This document shows positions 21,308 to 28,955 of a stretch of DNA of 31,371 bases, piece after piece (within the stretch, counting starts at the first letter, position 1; every line of letters begins with the position of its first letter). This stretch comes from a virus. The stretch is taken from the IMG/VR virus record IMGVR_UViG_3300033143_001691, positions 1-31,371 of that record; one strand, given 5' to 3'. Made by a program: the position numbers and the translations under genes. The notes beneath the pieces are model-generated. The model saw only the letters and a program-made list of their open reading frames with translations. It ran no database searches and was not told the DNA's origin.

Positions 21308-21672
21308 TATAAACCACCTTTTCGCGTAGCTTTTAAGCCGTATTTTTTAAGCATTTTTTCTACTGCTTTACTCATTAAGTAAGCACCTTTCATAATGCCC
21401 CCGCCACGTATTCTATGCCCGTATTCATAATAAGGCGCATAGGCTATTTCGTTAAATATCTTCATACCGCCCGAAGCAAGCCTTTTAATGTTCCACCCGT
21501 CGCGAAATGTACCGGTACGTCTATATTTACCGCTATCGCTAAGGGTGTCCTTTTGCGGACTTGTTTTAACTATCTCTTTAAAAGTATCGGCACTAAACTT
21601 TTTAACTACATTTTCGCCGTGCTTTTTTATAGCTTGCTTTAAATGTCTATCGTCAAAAGTTACGCTACCCAT
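21307..21672 (-). CDS. HK97 gp10-like head-tail joining protein (XkdI)
   Basis: The 121-residue basic protein carries the gp10 family pattern: GKYRRTGTFRDGWNIKRL (about 47-64), NEIAYAPYYEYGHRIRGGG (about 74-92) and LMSKAVEKMLKKYG. It joins head completion and tail proteins. Adjacent downstream is the terminator gene with a one-base overlap. Confidence 0.85.
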   Translation of the reverse strand: MGSVTFDDRHLKQAIKKHGENVVKKFSADTFKEIVKTSPQKDTLSDSGKYRRTGTFRDGWNIKRLASGGMKIFNEIAYAPYYEYGHRIRGGGIMKGAYLMSKAVEKMLKKYGLKATRKGGL

Positions 21673-21684
21673 AATTAAGCCTTT

Positions 21685-22764
21685 TTATCTTATGTGTACG
21701 GACGTTAAATCAAACGTAGCTAAAGTAGTAGATACATTAGTCAAAGTGGCGGTATCGCTTCTAAATTGTACGTGATAATCTTTACCCGCTATAAGGGTAG
21801 CAAGTGGCGTTAAAGATACTCCAAAAAAGCCGGAATTTCTACCTATTACGTTAGGTATGTCTACAGTTTGCGACCCGTCATTAGCTCTAAGTCTAATTGT
21901 TACCGCTTCTTCTGCATTTCCTACCGCGTCGAAAGATATACCAAAGTTTAAATTAAATCTATGCTTACCGTTCTTAGGCGCTCCAATTAAGCCCGCTACC
22001 GCGTTTAATGGCATTAATACGTTATCGTCGTCTACCGAAGCGTTAAAGTTGCCTAAATCGTAGAATTGATTAGCTGTTAGAGTTGTAGCAACTGAGCCAC
22101 CGGCTAAACTTCCGTAGATTGTAGGTAACTCTAAATGTGCGTCCGGCGTAACAAATATTTGACCTATCGCTACGTCTGATACAATTACAAAACCTATAAA
22201 AGTAGCAATATCCGGCGCTACGTTTGTTACCCCACCTAAAACCGTATCGGATAAATATAGTCTTTCGCCAACACTAAAGCTAGAAGTGTCTAGGTTTTTA
22301 ACTACAATATCCCTCGCTACTCTACCTTCTTCGGTATCTAATATATCAGTTATAATCATACCTACACTTGCCGAATTTTCGAAAGTATCGGCTAAAGCTA
22401 AAACCGGCGCGGGTACACCACCCGAAACGCTGTTAAACCGTATAATTTTACCCTTTAAAAGAGTTACTCCGGTTATGTTTACTACGCCTACGCTACCTAA
22501 GCCCGATATAGCCGTATCGTGTTCGGCTATATCTGCTTCATTTTGTGCTACTTTCGGTGTTAAAATGCTAATATTATTAGTATTTGCACTAACCGAAGAA
22601 GATAAGCCCGACACTATATCATCTTGCGCCGTATTCTTAGCTACTAATTCTTGTAGAAAGTTTTGTTTAGAAATACGTTTAGAAAAGCCCCCTTGAATAA
22701 CTACAAATTCGTGTGTATCTGTAGCGGTGCTAATACTATCTATTTCACTCCATTTTTTAGGCAT
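21685..22764 (-). CDS. Fibre-like virion protein in the connector cluster
   Basis: This 359-residue protein starts KKWSEIDSISTATDTHEFVV and has the VVxQGGxSKR motif common at the start of fibre and appendage proteins. A heptad-rich trimeric coil follows (about 40-90, SSSVSANTNNISILTPKVAQ), then a beta-rich tip with two domains (VGERLYLSDTVLGG; NFNASVDDDNVLM; AGKDYHVQFRSD). Its position between head-closure and gp10-like genes suggests a head or neck fibre, or decoration protein, rather than a tail fibre. It overlaps the head-closure gene end by eight bases. No exact family recognised. Confidence 0.65.
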   Translation of the reverse strand: MPKKWSEIDSISTATDTHEFVVIQGGFSKRISKQNFLQELVAKNTAQDDIVSGLSSSVSANTNNISILTPKVAQNEADIAEHDTAISGLGSVGVVNITGVTLLKGKIIRFNSVSGGVPAPVLALADTFENSASVGMIITDILDTEEGRVARDIVVKNLDTSSFSVGERLYLSDTVLGGVTNVAPDIATFIGFVIVSDVAIGQIFVTPDAHLELPTIYGSLAGGSVATTLTANQFYDLGNFNASVDDDNVLMPLNAVAGLIGAPKNGKHRFNLNFGISFDAVGNAEEAVTIRLRANDGSQTVDIPNVIGRNSGFFGVSLTPLATLIAGKDYHVQFRSDTATLTNVSTTLATFDLTSVHIR

Positions 22765-23092
22765 TATTTACCCCTTTATTCCATTTGTCTATAAAATTTA
22801 ATCTATATTCATTATGCGAAGGAAAATTATCGAAGTCTATAACTTGATATTGACTATTTAATATGTCGCCCGTGTTTAAAATTACTTCGGGTTTAGTAAA
22901 CAGTATTCCACCGCTTCGCGTAGTTGGTATAGTTTCGCCACTTTGTCCGTTAGAAGACATAGATTTACTTAAATAACCTTCTATATCTTTTTCGGTTGCC
23001 GTTACTTCAATACCGCCGAAGTCGTCCGTAGCATTAACGGACGTTTTAACCTTCCATTTTGTAAAGTATTTTACGTAGCTATCTATATTCAT
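22757..23092 (-). CDS. Putative head-closure (stopper) protein, 111 aa
   Basis: A small beta-rich protein (ILFTKPEVILNTGDILNSQY and the N-terminal ATDDFGG) of the size and place of SPP1 gp16/HK97 gp9-type stoppers, directly after the adaptor gene with a one-base overlap. The identification is from order and length; sequence similarity is not evident. Confidence 0.55.
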   Translation of the reverse strand: MNIDSYVKYFTKWKVKTSVNATDDFGGIEVTATEKDIEGYLSKSMSSNGQSGETIPTTRSGGILFTKPEVILNTGDILNSQYQVIDFDNFPSHNEYRLNFIDKWNKGVNNA

Positions 23093-23571
23093 TACGAAGC
23101 CATACCGTAAGTTTTACGAATATATCTCGATATGACTATAGAAGCGTCCGTAGATAATAGCCCTAAAGCCGATTTAATACTCTTAGCTAAACCGGCTAAA
23201 CCGCCCGCATTACTTTTATCGTACTTTGTCGTAATATTACCCATTTTTTCTTCTACGATATTAGTATTACTACCCGAAGCACTATTTAAACCGCCGTTAG
23301 TTATTGTAGAAGGGTTTGTATTAGCTAAGGCTATACTATTCGCTTCAAACGATACGGCGCGCTTTATATCATCATTTCTTTTAGTATCTTCGCCTACTTC
23401 ATATATACGAAATTCGCCAAAAATAGGCTCTACTTTAAAAAATGATAAACTTAAAAGTGATGTGATTTGTTCGTCGGTTAGTGTAGTTGTAGAAAATAGG
23501 CTTTTGTAGTATTCTATAGCTTCCGCTTCGCTTCCGTATAAGTCTATATACGTTTTTCGTGTAAATGCCAT
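23092..23571 (-). CDS. Putative head-tail adaptor (connector), 159 aa
   Basis: The N-terminal half is helical (TYIDLYGSEAEAIEYYKSLF; LTDEQITSLLSLSFFKVEP) and the C-terminus has a small helical domain ending SRYIRKTYGM. This and the position after capsid genes fit a gp6/gp15-type adaptor that binds the portal. A Ser/Asn-rich linker lies in the middle. The start has AAGGGG upstream. Confidence 0.6.
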   Translation of the reverse strand: MAFTRKTYIDLYGSEAEAIEYYKSLFSTTTLTDEQITSLLSLSFFKVEPIFGEFRIYEVGEDTKRNDDIKRAVSFEANSIALANTNPSTITNGGLNSASGSNTNIVEEKMGNITTKYDKSNAGGLAGLAKSIKSALGLLSTDASIVISRYIRKTYGMAS

Positions 23572-23585
23572 TTAAGCCCCTTATT

Positions 23586-23607
23586 AAAAAGGGGGTTTTA
23601 AGCCCCT
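23586..23607 (-). terminator. Weak intrinsic terminator after the coiled-coil gene
   Basis: On the minus strand AGGGG pairs with CCCCT around an eight-base loop and runs into five T. It lies in the 44-base gap after 23616 and could reduce transcription from capsid genes into connector genes without stopping it. Confidence 0.5.
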
Positions 23608-23615
23608 AAATTTGC

Positions 23616-23966
23616 TTATTTATTAAGCGTAATTTCGTAACCCGTACCTTTTCCGATAAGTGGTTTTCCGTTTTTACCTTTTTTACTAAAGGCTTTCGCT
23701 TTCGCTTCGTACTTATCCGCCGAAGGTTGGTTAGCTTCTTTTTCTAGTTTAGCTTTTTCGCTTGCGTCTAATTCATCTTTAGTGTCGTCTAAAGTAGTAT
23801 TAGCTTCGTCGATTTGTTCGTCAATATCTGCCAATTCTGCATTAGCCGCATCTTTAGCTTTGTTTGTTGCTTCTAATTCTTCTTTAGCTTTTGCTATTGC
23901 TTCGTTAGTCGCTACTAATTCTTCTTTAGCTTCTTTTGCTTGTTGTGCGTTTGTTTTAGTTGCCAT
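23616..23966 (-). CDS. Coiled-coil protein after major capsid, 116 aa
   Basis: Residues about 8-75 are an almost unbroken Ala/Glu/Lys coiled coil (KEELVATNEAIAKAKEELEA and similar heptads), followed by a short basic C-terminal domain (KAFSKKGKNGKPLIGKGTGY). The C-terminus resembles small head-decoration or connector-linked proteins coded just after capsids. The start has the leader box AAAAAGGTTAAATT. Exact role unknown. Confidence 0.65.
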   Translation of the reverse strand: MATKTNAQQAKEAKEELVATNEAIAKAKEELEATNKAKDAANAELADIDEQIDEANTTLDDTKDELDASEKAKLEKEANQPSADKYEAKAKAFSKKGKNGKPLIGKGTGYEITLNK

Positions 23967-23997
23967 AATTTAACCTTTTTAATTTATTTAGATATTA

Positions 23998-24009
23998 GCC
24001 CCGAAGGGC
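23998..24009 (-). other. UUCG tetraloop hairpin after the capsid gene
   Basis: The minus strand reads GCCC-TTCG-GGGC, a perfect 4-bp stem with the very stable C(UUCG)G loop, five bases after the capsid stop codon. No U-run follows, so it is more likely to protect the 3' end of capsid mRNA than to terminate. Confidence 0.5.
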
Positions 24010-24014
24010 GCTAC

Positions 24015-24830
24015 TTATGCTTCGTCGATATCAAAAGCGATAATTCTATCAGACTCGCCCGTAGCAGTTTCTACGATATCAATACCGTAAACTAAAAGCC
24101 CTTGAAGTGCTACGCCGAAAAAGCTATCGCCGTTAATTTCGCGTAGTTCTTCGTAAGATTTAGCTAATACTAAAGCCGACATATCTACACCCATACAGTT
24201 AGCAACCGTTGTAGTGCTTCCAACTTTATTAGACTTGAAGATTTCGATACCCATATATGCACCTAAGTAGCCTTCGTAAACAATGTTAGACGCTTTTTCG
24301 CCTTGTAGTGCTTTACCTTGAAGTTCGATAAGCTTATTAGCTACCGAAGCGCTTAAAACTACGGCTCTATCATTCATAGATACGTTAGCTTCGTCAAAAG
24401 CCGTTGCTAATCCCGTAAATGCTTGGTCTACTGTAGCAATTACGCCCGTTACTGTAACTACTGCTTTAGCTACTAATGCAACTAATTGAGTATCTACGTC
24501 TAGCGCTAAACCGTCCGAAGCTTTACCCGTTAAAAAGTTTAACTCATTCGTCGGAACTTGACTTAAATCGTCCGCGCCTAACTTAATAGAGAAATACGGT
24601 TTTTTAGATATTGCTACGTCTTGCGCCGTACCGTCCATAGCTTGATGTGTAATAGTTCCCGCATACTGCCCGATAGTTACGTCTTCCGTACCTAAAATTT
24701 TAACAGTTCCACCGCGTACAACTTGACCTTTATAAACCCCACGCGCGATAGAAGGTACAATACTTTTTTCTTGTAGCTTCGTGTCCATTACGTCCGTAAA
24801 TATCGTGATTTTGTTATTATCTAAACCCAT
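24015..24830 (-). CDS. Major capsid protein
   Basis: The 271-residue product follows the scaffold gene and has the features of the small HK97-fold capsid proteins of SPP1/P22-5-type groups. The N-terminal LQEKSIVPSIARGVYKGQVV leads to a beta-hinge (GGTVKILGTEDVTIGQYAGT), KPYFSIKLGADDLSQV, and an A-domain with VSMNDRAVVLSASVANKL and YEGYLGAYMGIEIFKSN. It forms the head shell. The C-terminus is acidic. No decoration fusion seen. Confidence 0.88.
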   Translation of the reverse strand: MGLDNNKITIFTDVMDTKLQEKSIVPSIARGVYKGQVVRGGTVKILGTEDVTIGQYAGTITHQAMDGTAQDVAISKKPYFSIKLGADDLSQVPTNELNFLTGKASDGLALDVDTQLVALVAKAVVTVTGVIATVDQAFTGLATAFDEANVSMNDRAVVLSASVANKLIELQGKALQGEKASNIVYEGYLGAYMGIEIFKSNKVGSTTTVANCMGVDMSALVLAKSYEELREINGDSFFGVALQGLLVYGIDIVETATGESDRIIAFDIDEA

Positions 24831-24852
24831 AGTTTTAGTTCCTTATAATCAA

Positions 24853-25413
24853 CTAGCTTAGTAATGCTAGTTTGTCGGCGGTACTAATCTTAGCCCGTTC
24901 CGATTTTGACATACCCGCGTATTTTTCTGCGGTTAGCCCCGTTTTTGCTTCTTTGTTGTTCTTCGTAAGATTAGAAGGCGTTTGTTTTTTGTCGTCGCCT
25001 TCTTCTTCTTCTTCTTTTTTTGAAGACGTAAATACTATATCTTCGCCGTATTTCTTTTTAAAGCCTTCTTCGTTAAAGTCTTCGCTACCGATTGTAGCTA
25101 AGTCGTCTTCGTCGATAGACTTCATAGCACGCTTAGGGTTTTTAACGCCCATTTTTGTAAGTGCCGTTTGTAAAGAAAAGCTTTTATCTCTCTTACTTAA
25201 CATTTCTTCTACGTCTTCTTTTTTAATATAACCGTCTTTAACTTCATCTTTAGAAGCATTTTTAGCCTTATCAAAACCTTTGTTATAAGATACTTGTATC
25301 GCTTTTTCGTGCGTCTTAGTTAAATCGTCTAACGCCGTCTTACTCGTATCTTTTAACCCTTGTATTTCTGTTTTTTGCGTTTCAATTAACGCCAAAGCTT
25401 CTTCTAATTCCAT
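24853..25413 (-). CDS. Capsid scaffold protein
   Basis: The 186-residue protein is highly charged and mostly coiled coil (LEEALALIETQKTEIQGLKD), with an acidic stretch KKEEEEEGDDKK (about 132-143) and a basic C-terminus (GMSKSERAKISTADKLALLS) typical of the capsid-binding end of gp20/SPP1 gp11-type scaffolds. It precedes the capsid gene by 22 bases. It is expected to leave or be degraded before packaging. Confidence 0.82.
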   Translation of the reverse strand: MELEEALALIETQKTEIQGLKDTSKTALDDLTKTHEKAIQVSYNKGFDKAKNASKDEVKDGYIKKEDVEEMLSKRDKSFSLQTALTKMGVKNPKRAMKSIDEDDLATIGSEDFNEEGFKKKYGEDIVFTSSKKEEEEEGDDKKQTPSNLTKNNKEAKTGLTAEKYAGMSKSERAKISTADKLALLS

Positions 25414-25470
25414 TTTTAACCCTTATCTTAAAATATTTCCCGTCGATTACTCCACGCGATTTATGAAAAA

Positions 25471-25479
25471 ATTATAGCA
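25471..25479 (-). promoter_or_regulatory. Extended -10 promoter TGCTATAAT for scaffold and capsid
   Basis: TTATGCTATAAT on the minus strand is about 58 bases upstream of the scaffold ATG (25413). It restarts minus-strand transcription beyond the plus-strand gene and is preceded by ATCTTATA, also found before the 3926 and 11639 promoters. Confidence 0.65.
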
Positions 25480-25506
25480 TAATATAAGATTAATTTGTGT
25501 AAATGT

Positions 25507-25515
25507 TGTTATAAT
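25507..25515 (+). promoter_or_regulatory. Extended -10 promoter TGTTATAAT for the plus-strand gene
   Basis: TTGTTATAAT reads towards the ATG at 25549 with a predicted leader of about 27 bases and AGGG eight bases before the start. It is divergent from the capsid promoter 28 bases away. Confidence 0.65.
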
Positions 25516-25548
25516 ACGCTAATAATCAAACTATTTAGGGTTTAAAAA

Positions 25549-26001
25549 ATGCCAAACGAAGACGAAATAAGATTACGGGCGGTAGAAGAAGCCGTTATAG
25601 AGTTTAGAAATATAGCTAAGATAGTAATCGTAGATTTAAAAGAACGTGTAAGAACTTTAGAAAATCACGACGAAGAATTTAGTAAAATTATTTATACTAC
25701 GTGCGATTTAAAAACTAAAGAGATAGAAACAAAGATTAAAGAAAGTGAAGAAAACATATACCCTTCTATTCGACGCGGTAGAACTTCGGTTATGGTTTTA
25801 ATCGCGGGCTTATTTAGCTTATTTGTTGGTGCGGTTGTTTATTTTAACGGGCAAATAGGCGCGGTACACGAAAAGATAAACGTAGCGCATAAAGAAAGTG
25901 CTAGAATTGAAAGCGCTAATAGTGCGGATATTAAAAGCGTTCTTAGCGAATTACGGTATATACGTTCTATCATAGATAAAAAATCACATACACATAAATA
26001 A
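25549..26001 (+). CDS. Plus-strand membrane protein with coiled coils (moron candidate)
   Basis: This is the only convincing plus-strand gene. The 150-residue protein has a charged helical N-terminal domain (about 1-72), one membrane helix (about 79-99, VMVLIAGLFSLFVGAVVYF) preceded by RRGR, and a helical C-terminal part. The topology (cytoplasmic N-terminus, periplasmic coil) is like small phage membrane proteins that block superinfection or alter the host envelope. It has its own promoter, inserted between scaffold and minor head protein, and its stop directly abuts the convergent stop at 26002. No family recognised; function is inferred from layout only. Confidence 0.8.
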   Translation: MPNEDEIRLRAVEEAVIEFRNIAKIVIVDLKERVRTLENHDEEFSKIIYTTCDLKTKEIETKIKESEENIYPSIRRGRTSVMVLIAGLFSLFVGAVVYFNGQIGAVHEKINVAHKESARIESANSADIKSVLSELRYIRSIIDKKSHTHK

Positions 26002-26895
26002 TTAAGGCTCGTAAGGCACTATCGTACTTCTACAATATATATGCGTAGGCGGTGCGTTTACTCCTACTATCATATCTTCTAATCTAAATATCTTATCGTC
26101 TAAATTATTGCATATTTGGGTAGTCTTATCGTCACTTACTGCTATATACTGATACATACTAAACCCCGCGTCGGTAAAACTGCTTTCTTTAGCTATTGAA
26201 TTAATGCGCGCCGTTTCTGTTATCAATAATCGTCTAGCTTCAAAATCAGAAACGCCGAAACTTCTTTTTAAATCTGCTTTCAAGTCTAACCAATTACTAC
26301 CCTTTGAAAAATTATCTAGCATAGTGCTAAAAAGCTTTTTTCCTAAATTGCTTCTTTGCGTCCAAACACGGGGCGAAAATCTGCGCCCTTGAAACTCGGT
26401 ATTTATCACTACCCGCATTTTGTATTCGCTAGTTTGTTTAAAGTCTATATCTATAACTTTTTGTGTAGCTTCTTCGGTTTCTTCAAAGGTCTTTATTAAG
26501 CTATCTTCCATACTCTCTAAGTGCGTTTGCTTTAGTTCTGATAGATTAGCCGTTATTTCAGCTTCTAAGCGTTGTAGGCGGTTTATTTTACTTGTACCCG
26601 CTAATCGGTCTATAGTTGCTATAAATGATTTGTCGCTAATATATGTATCGTTCTTAATCCATAATCTAAGCTTTGCGTTAAACTCTCTAAATTCTTTAGC
26701 TGTCAATAGCGTTTTAGCTTGTTTTACGGTAATTACGTTTTCTACCGCGTACTTAGTATAGAAAGCTTCTATTTGTGCTTCTACTTGCTTTAGTTTAGCG
26801 CGATAAATTACGTCTAAGTCTTTAGCGTCCGCGTCTACTCTTTTGTGTAGCTTATTATGTTCAGATTTCCAATAATTAGCGCTTACTATAGGCAT
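26002..26895 (-). CDS. Minor head morphogenesis protein (SPP1 gp7/Mu gpF family)
   Basis: The C-terminal half carries the family core: DFEARRLLITETARINSIAK (about 223-242), a YIAVSDDKTTQICNNLDDK stretch and the final PPTHIYCRSTIVPY, with two cysteines positioned as in the gp7 zinc-like motif. It associates with the portal and affects DNA exit or early infection in relatives. It overlaps the portal stop by one base. Confidence 0.88.
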   Translation of the reverse strand: MPIVSANYWKSEHNKLHKRVDADAKDLDVIYRAKLKQVEAQIEAFYTKYAVENVITVKQAKTLLTAKEFREFNAKLRLWIKNDTYISDKSFIATIDRLAGTSKINRLQRLEAEITANLSELKQTHLESMEDSLIKTFEETEEATQKVIDIDFKQTSEYKMRVVINTEFQGRRFSPRVWTQRSNLGKKLFSTMLDNFSKGSNWLDLKADLKRSFGVSDFEARRLLITETARINSIAKESSFTDAGFSMYQYIAVSDDKTTQICNNLDDKIFRLEDMIVGVNAPPTHIYCRSTIVPYEP

Positions 26896-28280
26896 TATTT
26901 AACTTCGTTTTCGTCCGTCTTATTGTCGTCTACGTCGAAGCCTTCATAGTTGCCCGAAACTTGCGCCGAAGCTTCTTTTATAATCTGTTTATAATCGTCT
27001 TCGTTACCGATTTCTATACACGCTTGTTTAATACTCATAAACCCGCCGTCTACTGCTGTTTTAGTTGTGGTTACTTCTTCTTTATAATCTTCGCCTATAG
27101 GGTCGCTAAAATCTATAACTATGCCCGCTAATTTATCGAAAGCTTTAGCTACATTTTTACGCTTTTCTTCTACGCGCGCCGAAGTGTTACTTAACATACG
27201 TTCTATAGCTATACCGCTAATATTCCCACTATTCCCACTAATGCCTAAAGCTACCGTATTTACTGCTAAACTGCTAAAGATTTGACCTTCTAAGTTTTCG
27301 CGGTGTTGGTCGCTTTGCTCTATTCTACTCTCTAAGCTGATTTGTTCGGGCTTTGCGCCACCGTCACGAATAATAATTACCCTATCACTTAAATTGATTT
27401 TAGCGTTTCCGCTTTCGTCATACTCTAAGGCTTCTTCCGGTACTGCTAAAAGTGGGTTTGATATTTTGTCGAAGGTCTGCGAATTAATAGTATTTGTAAC
27501 TACGATTTCACGAAGTAGGGCTATATTGTCGTCCGTATAATCGCTTTCGCCACTAAAGACTAAATTTGTTACTTCTGCTACTACTGCTTTTTCTACTACT
27601 TCAAAACAATACTTTACCCCGTTATTGTCTACCGCTTCCGTAAGCCCGTCTAAAATACAATTTTCATAACTAATTGCTACGCCGTCTTCGCTTGTAGTTT
27701 TTGAAATATATTTATATTCTATTCGCGTGTCTTTATGTTCTTCTAAAAGATATACTTCTTTATTGTCGGTTTCTTCTACTAGATTAAAAATAACGTAAGA
27801 ACTTTTAAGGTCTTGTACGTCTTCGTCTTCTACTGAATAGTAACTAATCGCGTTAAAGATATTAATATACGGTTGCCCTTCTTTTTCAATAATCTTTAAT
27901 AAACAACTACCGCCGATAGATTGTTCTTTAATTGCGCTCTTTACCTTCTGTAACATATATTCGTTTTCTTCTTTTTCTTTATCTTTTTCGCCAAACAGTA
28001 CGCGCCCATTAGTTGAGTAGCTTATATATGTCGAAGTTATAGCCGAAAGAAGGTTAGAAGGTACGATAAGGTCGCCAATTGCCGAATAATTGCCTTTACC
28101 ACCATTAAAACCACTAAAAACGGTATCATTTTGTACTATTGCCCCGCTACCCATTAATTCAAGTTTAATACGGCTATTTACGGTACTGCGAAACACGCCC
28201 GCCGATTTTTCGTCGAAAATCTCTTTATTACGTGTATAGTTTCTATACTTTGCGCTTTGCATATACTCAAATAAATACAT
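26895..28280 (-). CDS. Portal protein
   Basis: The 461-residue protein fits SPP1 gp6-like portals: an N-terminal wing with LLSAITSTYISYSTNGRV, a central domain, AVNTVALGISGNSGNISGIA (about 345-364) followed by ERMLSNTSARVEEKRKN (clip/crown helices), and an acidic C-terminus. It forms the dodecameric DNA gate. The start at 28280 has AAGGGG seven bases upstream, fed by its own promoter at 28313. Confidence 0.9.
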   Translation of the reverse strand: MYLFEYMQSAKYRNYTRNKEIFDEKSAGVFRSTVNSRIKLELMGSGAIVQNDTVFSGFNGGKGNYSAIGDLIVPSNLLSAITSTYISYSTNGRVLFGEKDKEKEENEYMLQKVKSAIKEQSIGGSCLLKIIEKEGQPYINIFNAISYYSVEDEDVQDLKSSYVIFNLVEETDNKEVYLLEEHKDTRIEYKYISKTTSEDGVAISYENCILDGLTEAVDNNGVKYCFEVVEKAVVAEVTNLVFSGESDYTDDNIALLREIVVTNTINSQTFDKISNPLLAVPEEALEYDESGNAKINLSDRVIIIRDGGAKPEQISLESRIEQSDQHRENLEGQIFSSLAVNTVALGISGNSGNISGIAIERMLSNTSARVEEKRKNVAKAFDKLAGIVIDFSDPIGEDYKEEVTTTKTAVDGGFMSIKQACIEIGNEDDYKQIIKEASAQVSGNYEGFDVDDNKTDENEVK

Positions 28281-28312
28281 ATCTATAGCCCCTTAAATTT
28301 ATCTTTGTGCTA

Positions 28313-28321
28313 ATTATATCA
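28313..28321 (-). promoter_or_regulatory. Extended -10 promoter TGATATAAT for portal operon
   Basis: AATGATATAAT on the minus strand lies between the HNH gene stop (28328) and the portal ATG, allowing head genes to be transcribed independently of the inserted HNH gene. No -35 is evident. Confidence 0.6.
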
Positions 28322-28327
28322 TTTTTA

Positions 28328-28933
28328 TTAAGCTATTAGTTTCGCGCCTTTACTCATATTAGCCGTAGCGGTTAGTATTTGCATATTTGAAGGATTATGA
28401 AGCCCACCTTTAGAAAGTGGTATAACGTGGTCTACGTGTTGCGGTATGCCGGTAGTTTCTGATTTAAAACGGCTAAAAGCGTAGATACATTCTATAAGGT
28501 AATTTTCGTGCGGGGTATTGTTTATTGAAGTGCCGGCTTTTAGTGCGCGTCTTTTACCGCTTTTTTCTGTATCTTTAGCTTTTCCGTTTGCTGTTTGAAG
28601 TCTTTTTTTATCATATTCTTTTTTGTTTTCTTTGTTTTCTTTTCTGTAGCCTTCGTAGTGTTTTTTATTTTCTTCATAGTGTTTTTTATTTTTTTTAGAT
28701 ACCTTTTCTACATTCTCTTTTCTGTATGTTTTTCCGTATTTGTTCATTTCTTTTTTATGTGCTTCTTTATATATTTCATTAGCTTTTATGTAGCCGTCTT
28801 TTTGCTTTGCTTTTTTATCTCTTTTTCTGCAACATATTTTACAAACAGAATTTAACCCGTCCTTCATTTTTGAATATTTACCGAAGTCTTCTAAGTCTTT
28901 ATATTCTTTACATTTGCTACATATTTTTTTCAT
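28328..28933 (-). CDS. HNH endonuclease with N-terminal zinc finger
   Basis: An N-terminal zinc finger (C5-x2-C8 and C31-x2-C34) leads to a long, highly charged repeat (about 65-115: KKHYEENKKHYEG and similar KEN/KKY units). The C-terminal HNH domain contains HVDHVIPLSKGGLHNPSNMQ (about 166-185) and a final TATANMSKGAK. This design is common in phage homing endonucleases. It separates terminase from portal and has its own promoter and leader box, as an insertion would. Confidence 0.9.
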   Translation of the reverse strand: MKKICSKCKEYKDLEDFGKYSKMKDGLNSVCKICCRKRDKKAKQKDGYIKANEIYKEAHKKEMNKYGKTYRKENVEKVSKKNKKHYEENKKHYEGYRKENKENKKEYDKKRLQTANGKAKDTEKSGKRRALKAGTSINNTPHENYLIECIYAFSRFKSETTGIPQHVDHVIPLSKGGLHNPSNMQILTATANMSKGAKLIA

Positions 28934-28955
28934 AATTAAACCTTTTCAAAAGCCT

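Noticed and set aside
28595-28855. Plus-strand ORF made almost only of Phe, Ile and Val
   Set aside because: Antisense reading of the Lys/Glu/Asn repeat of the HNH gene; not a membrane protein gene.
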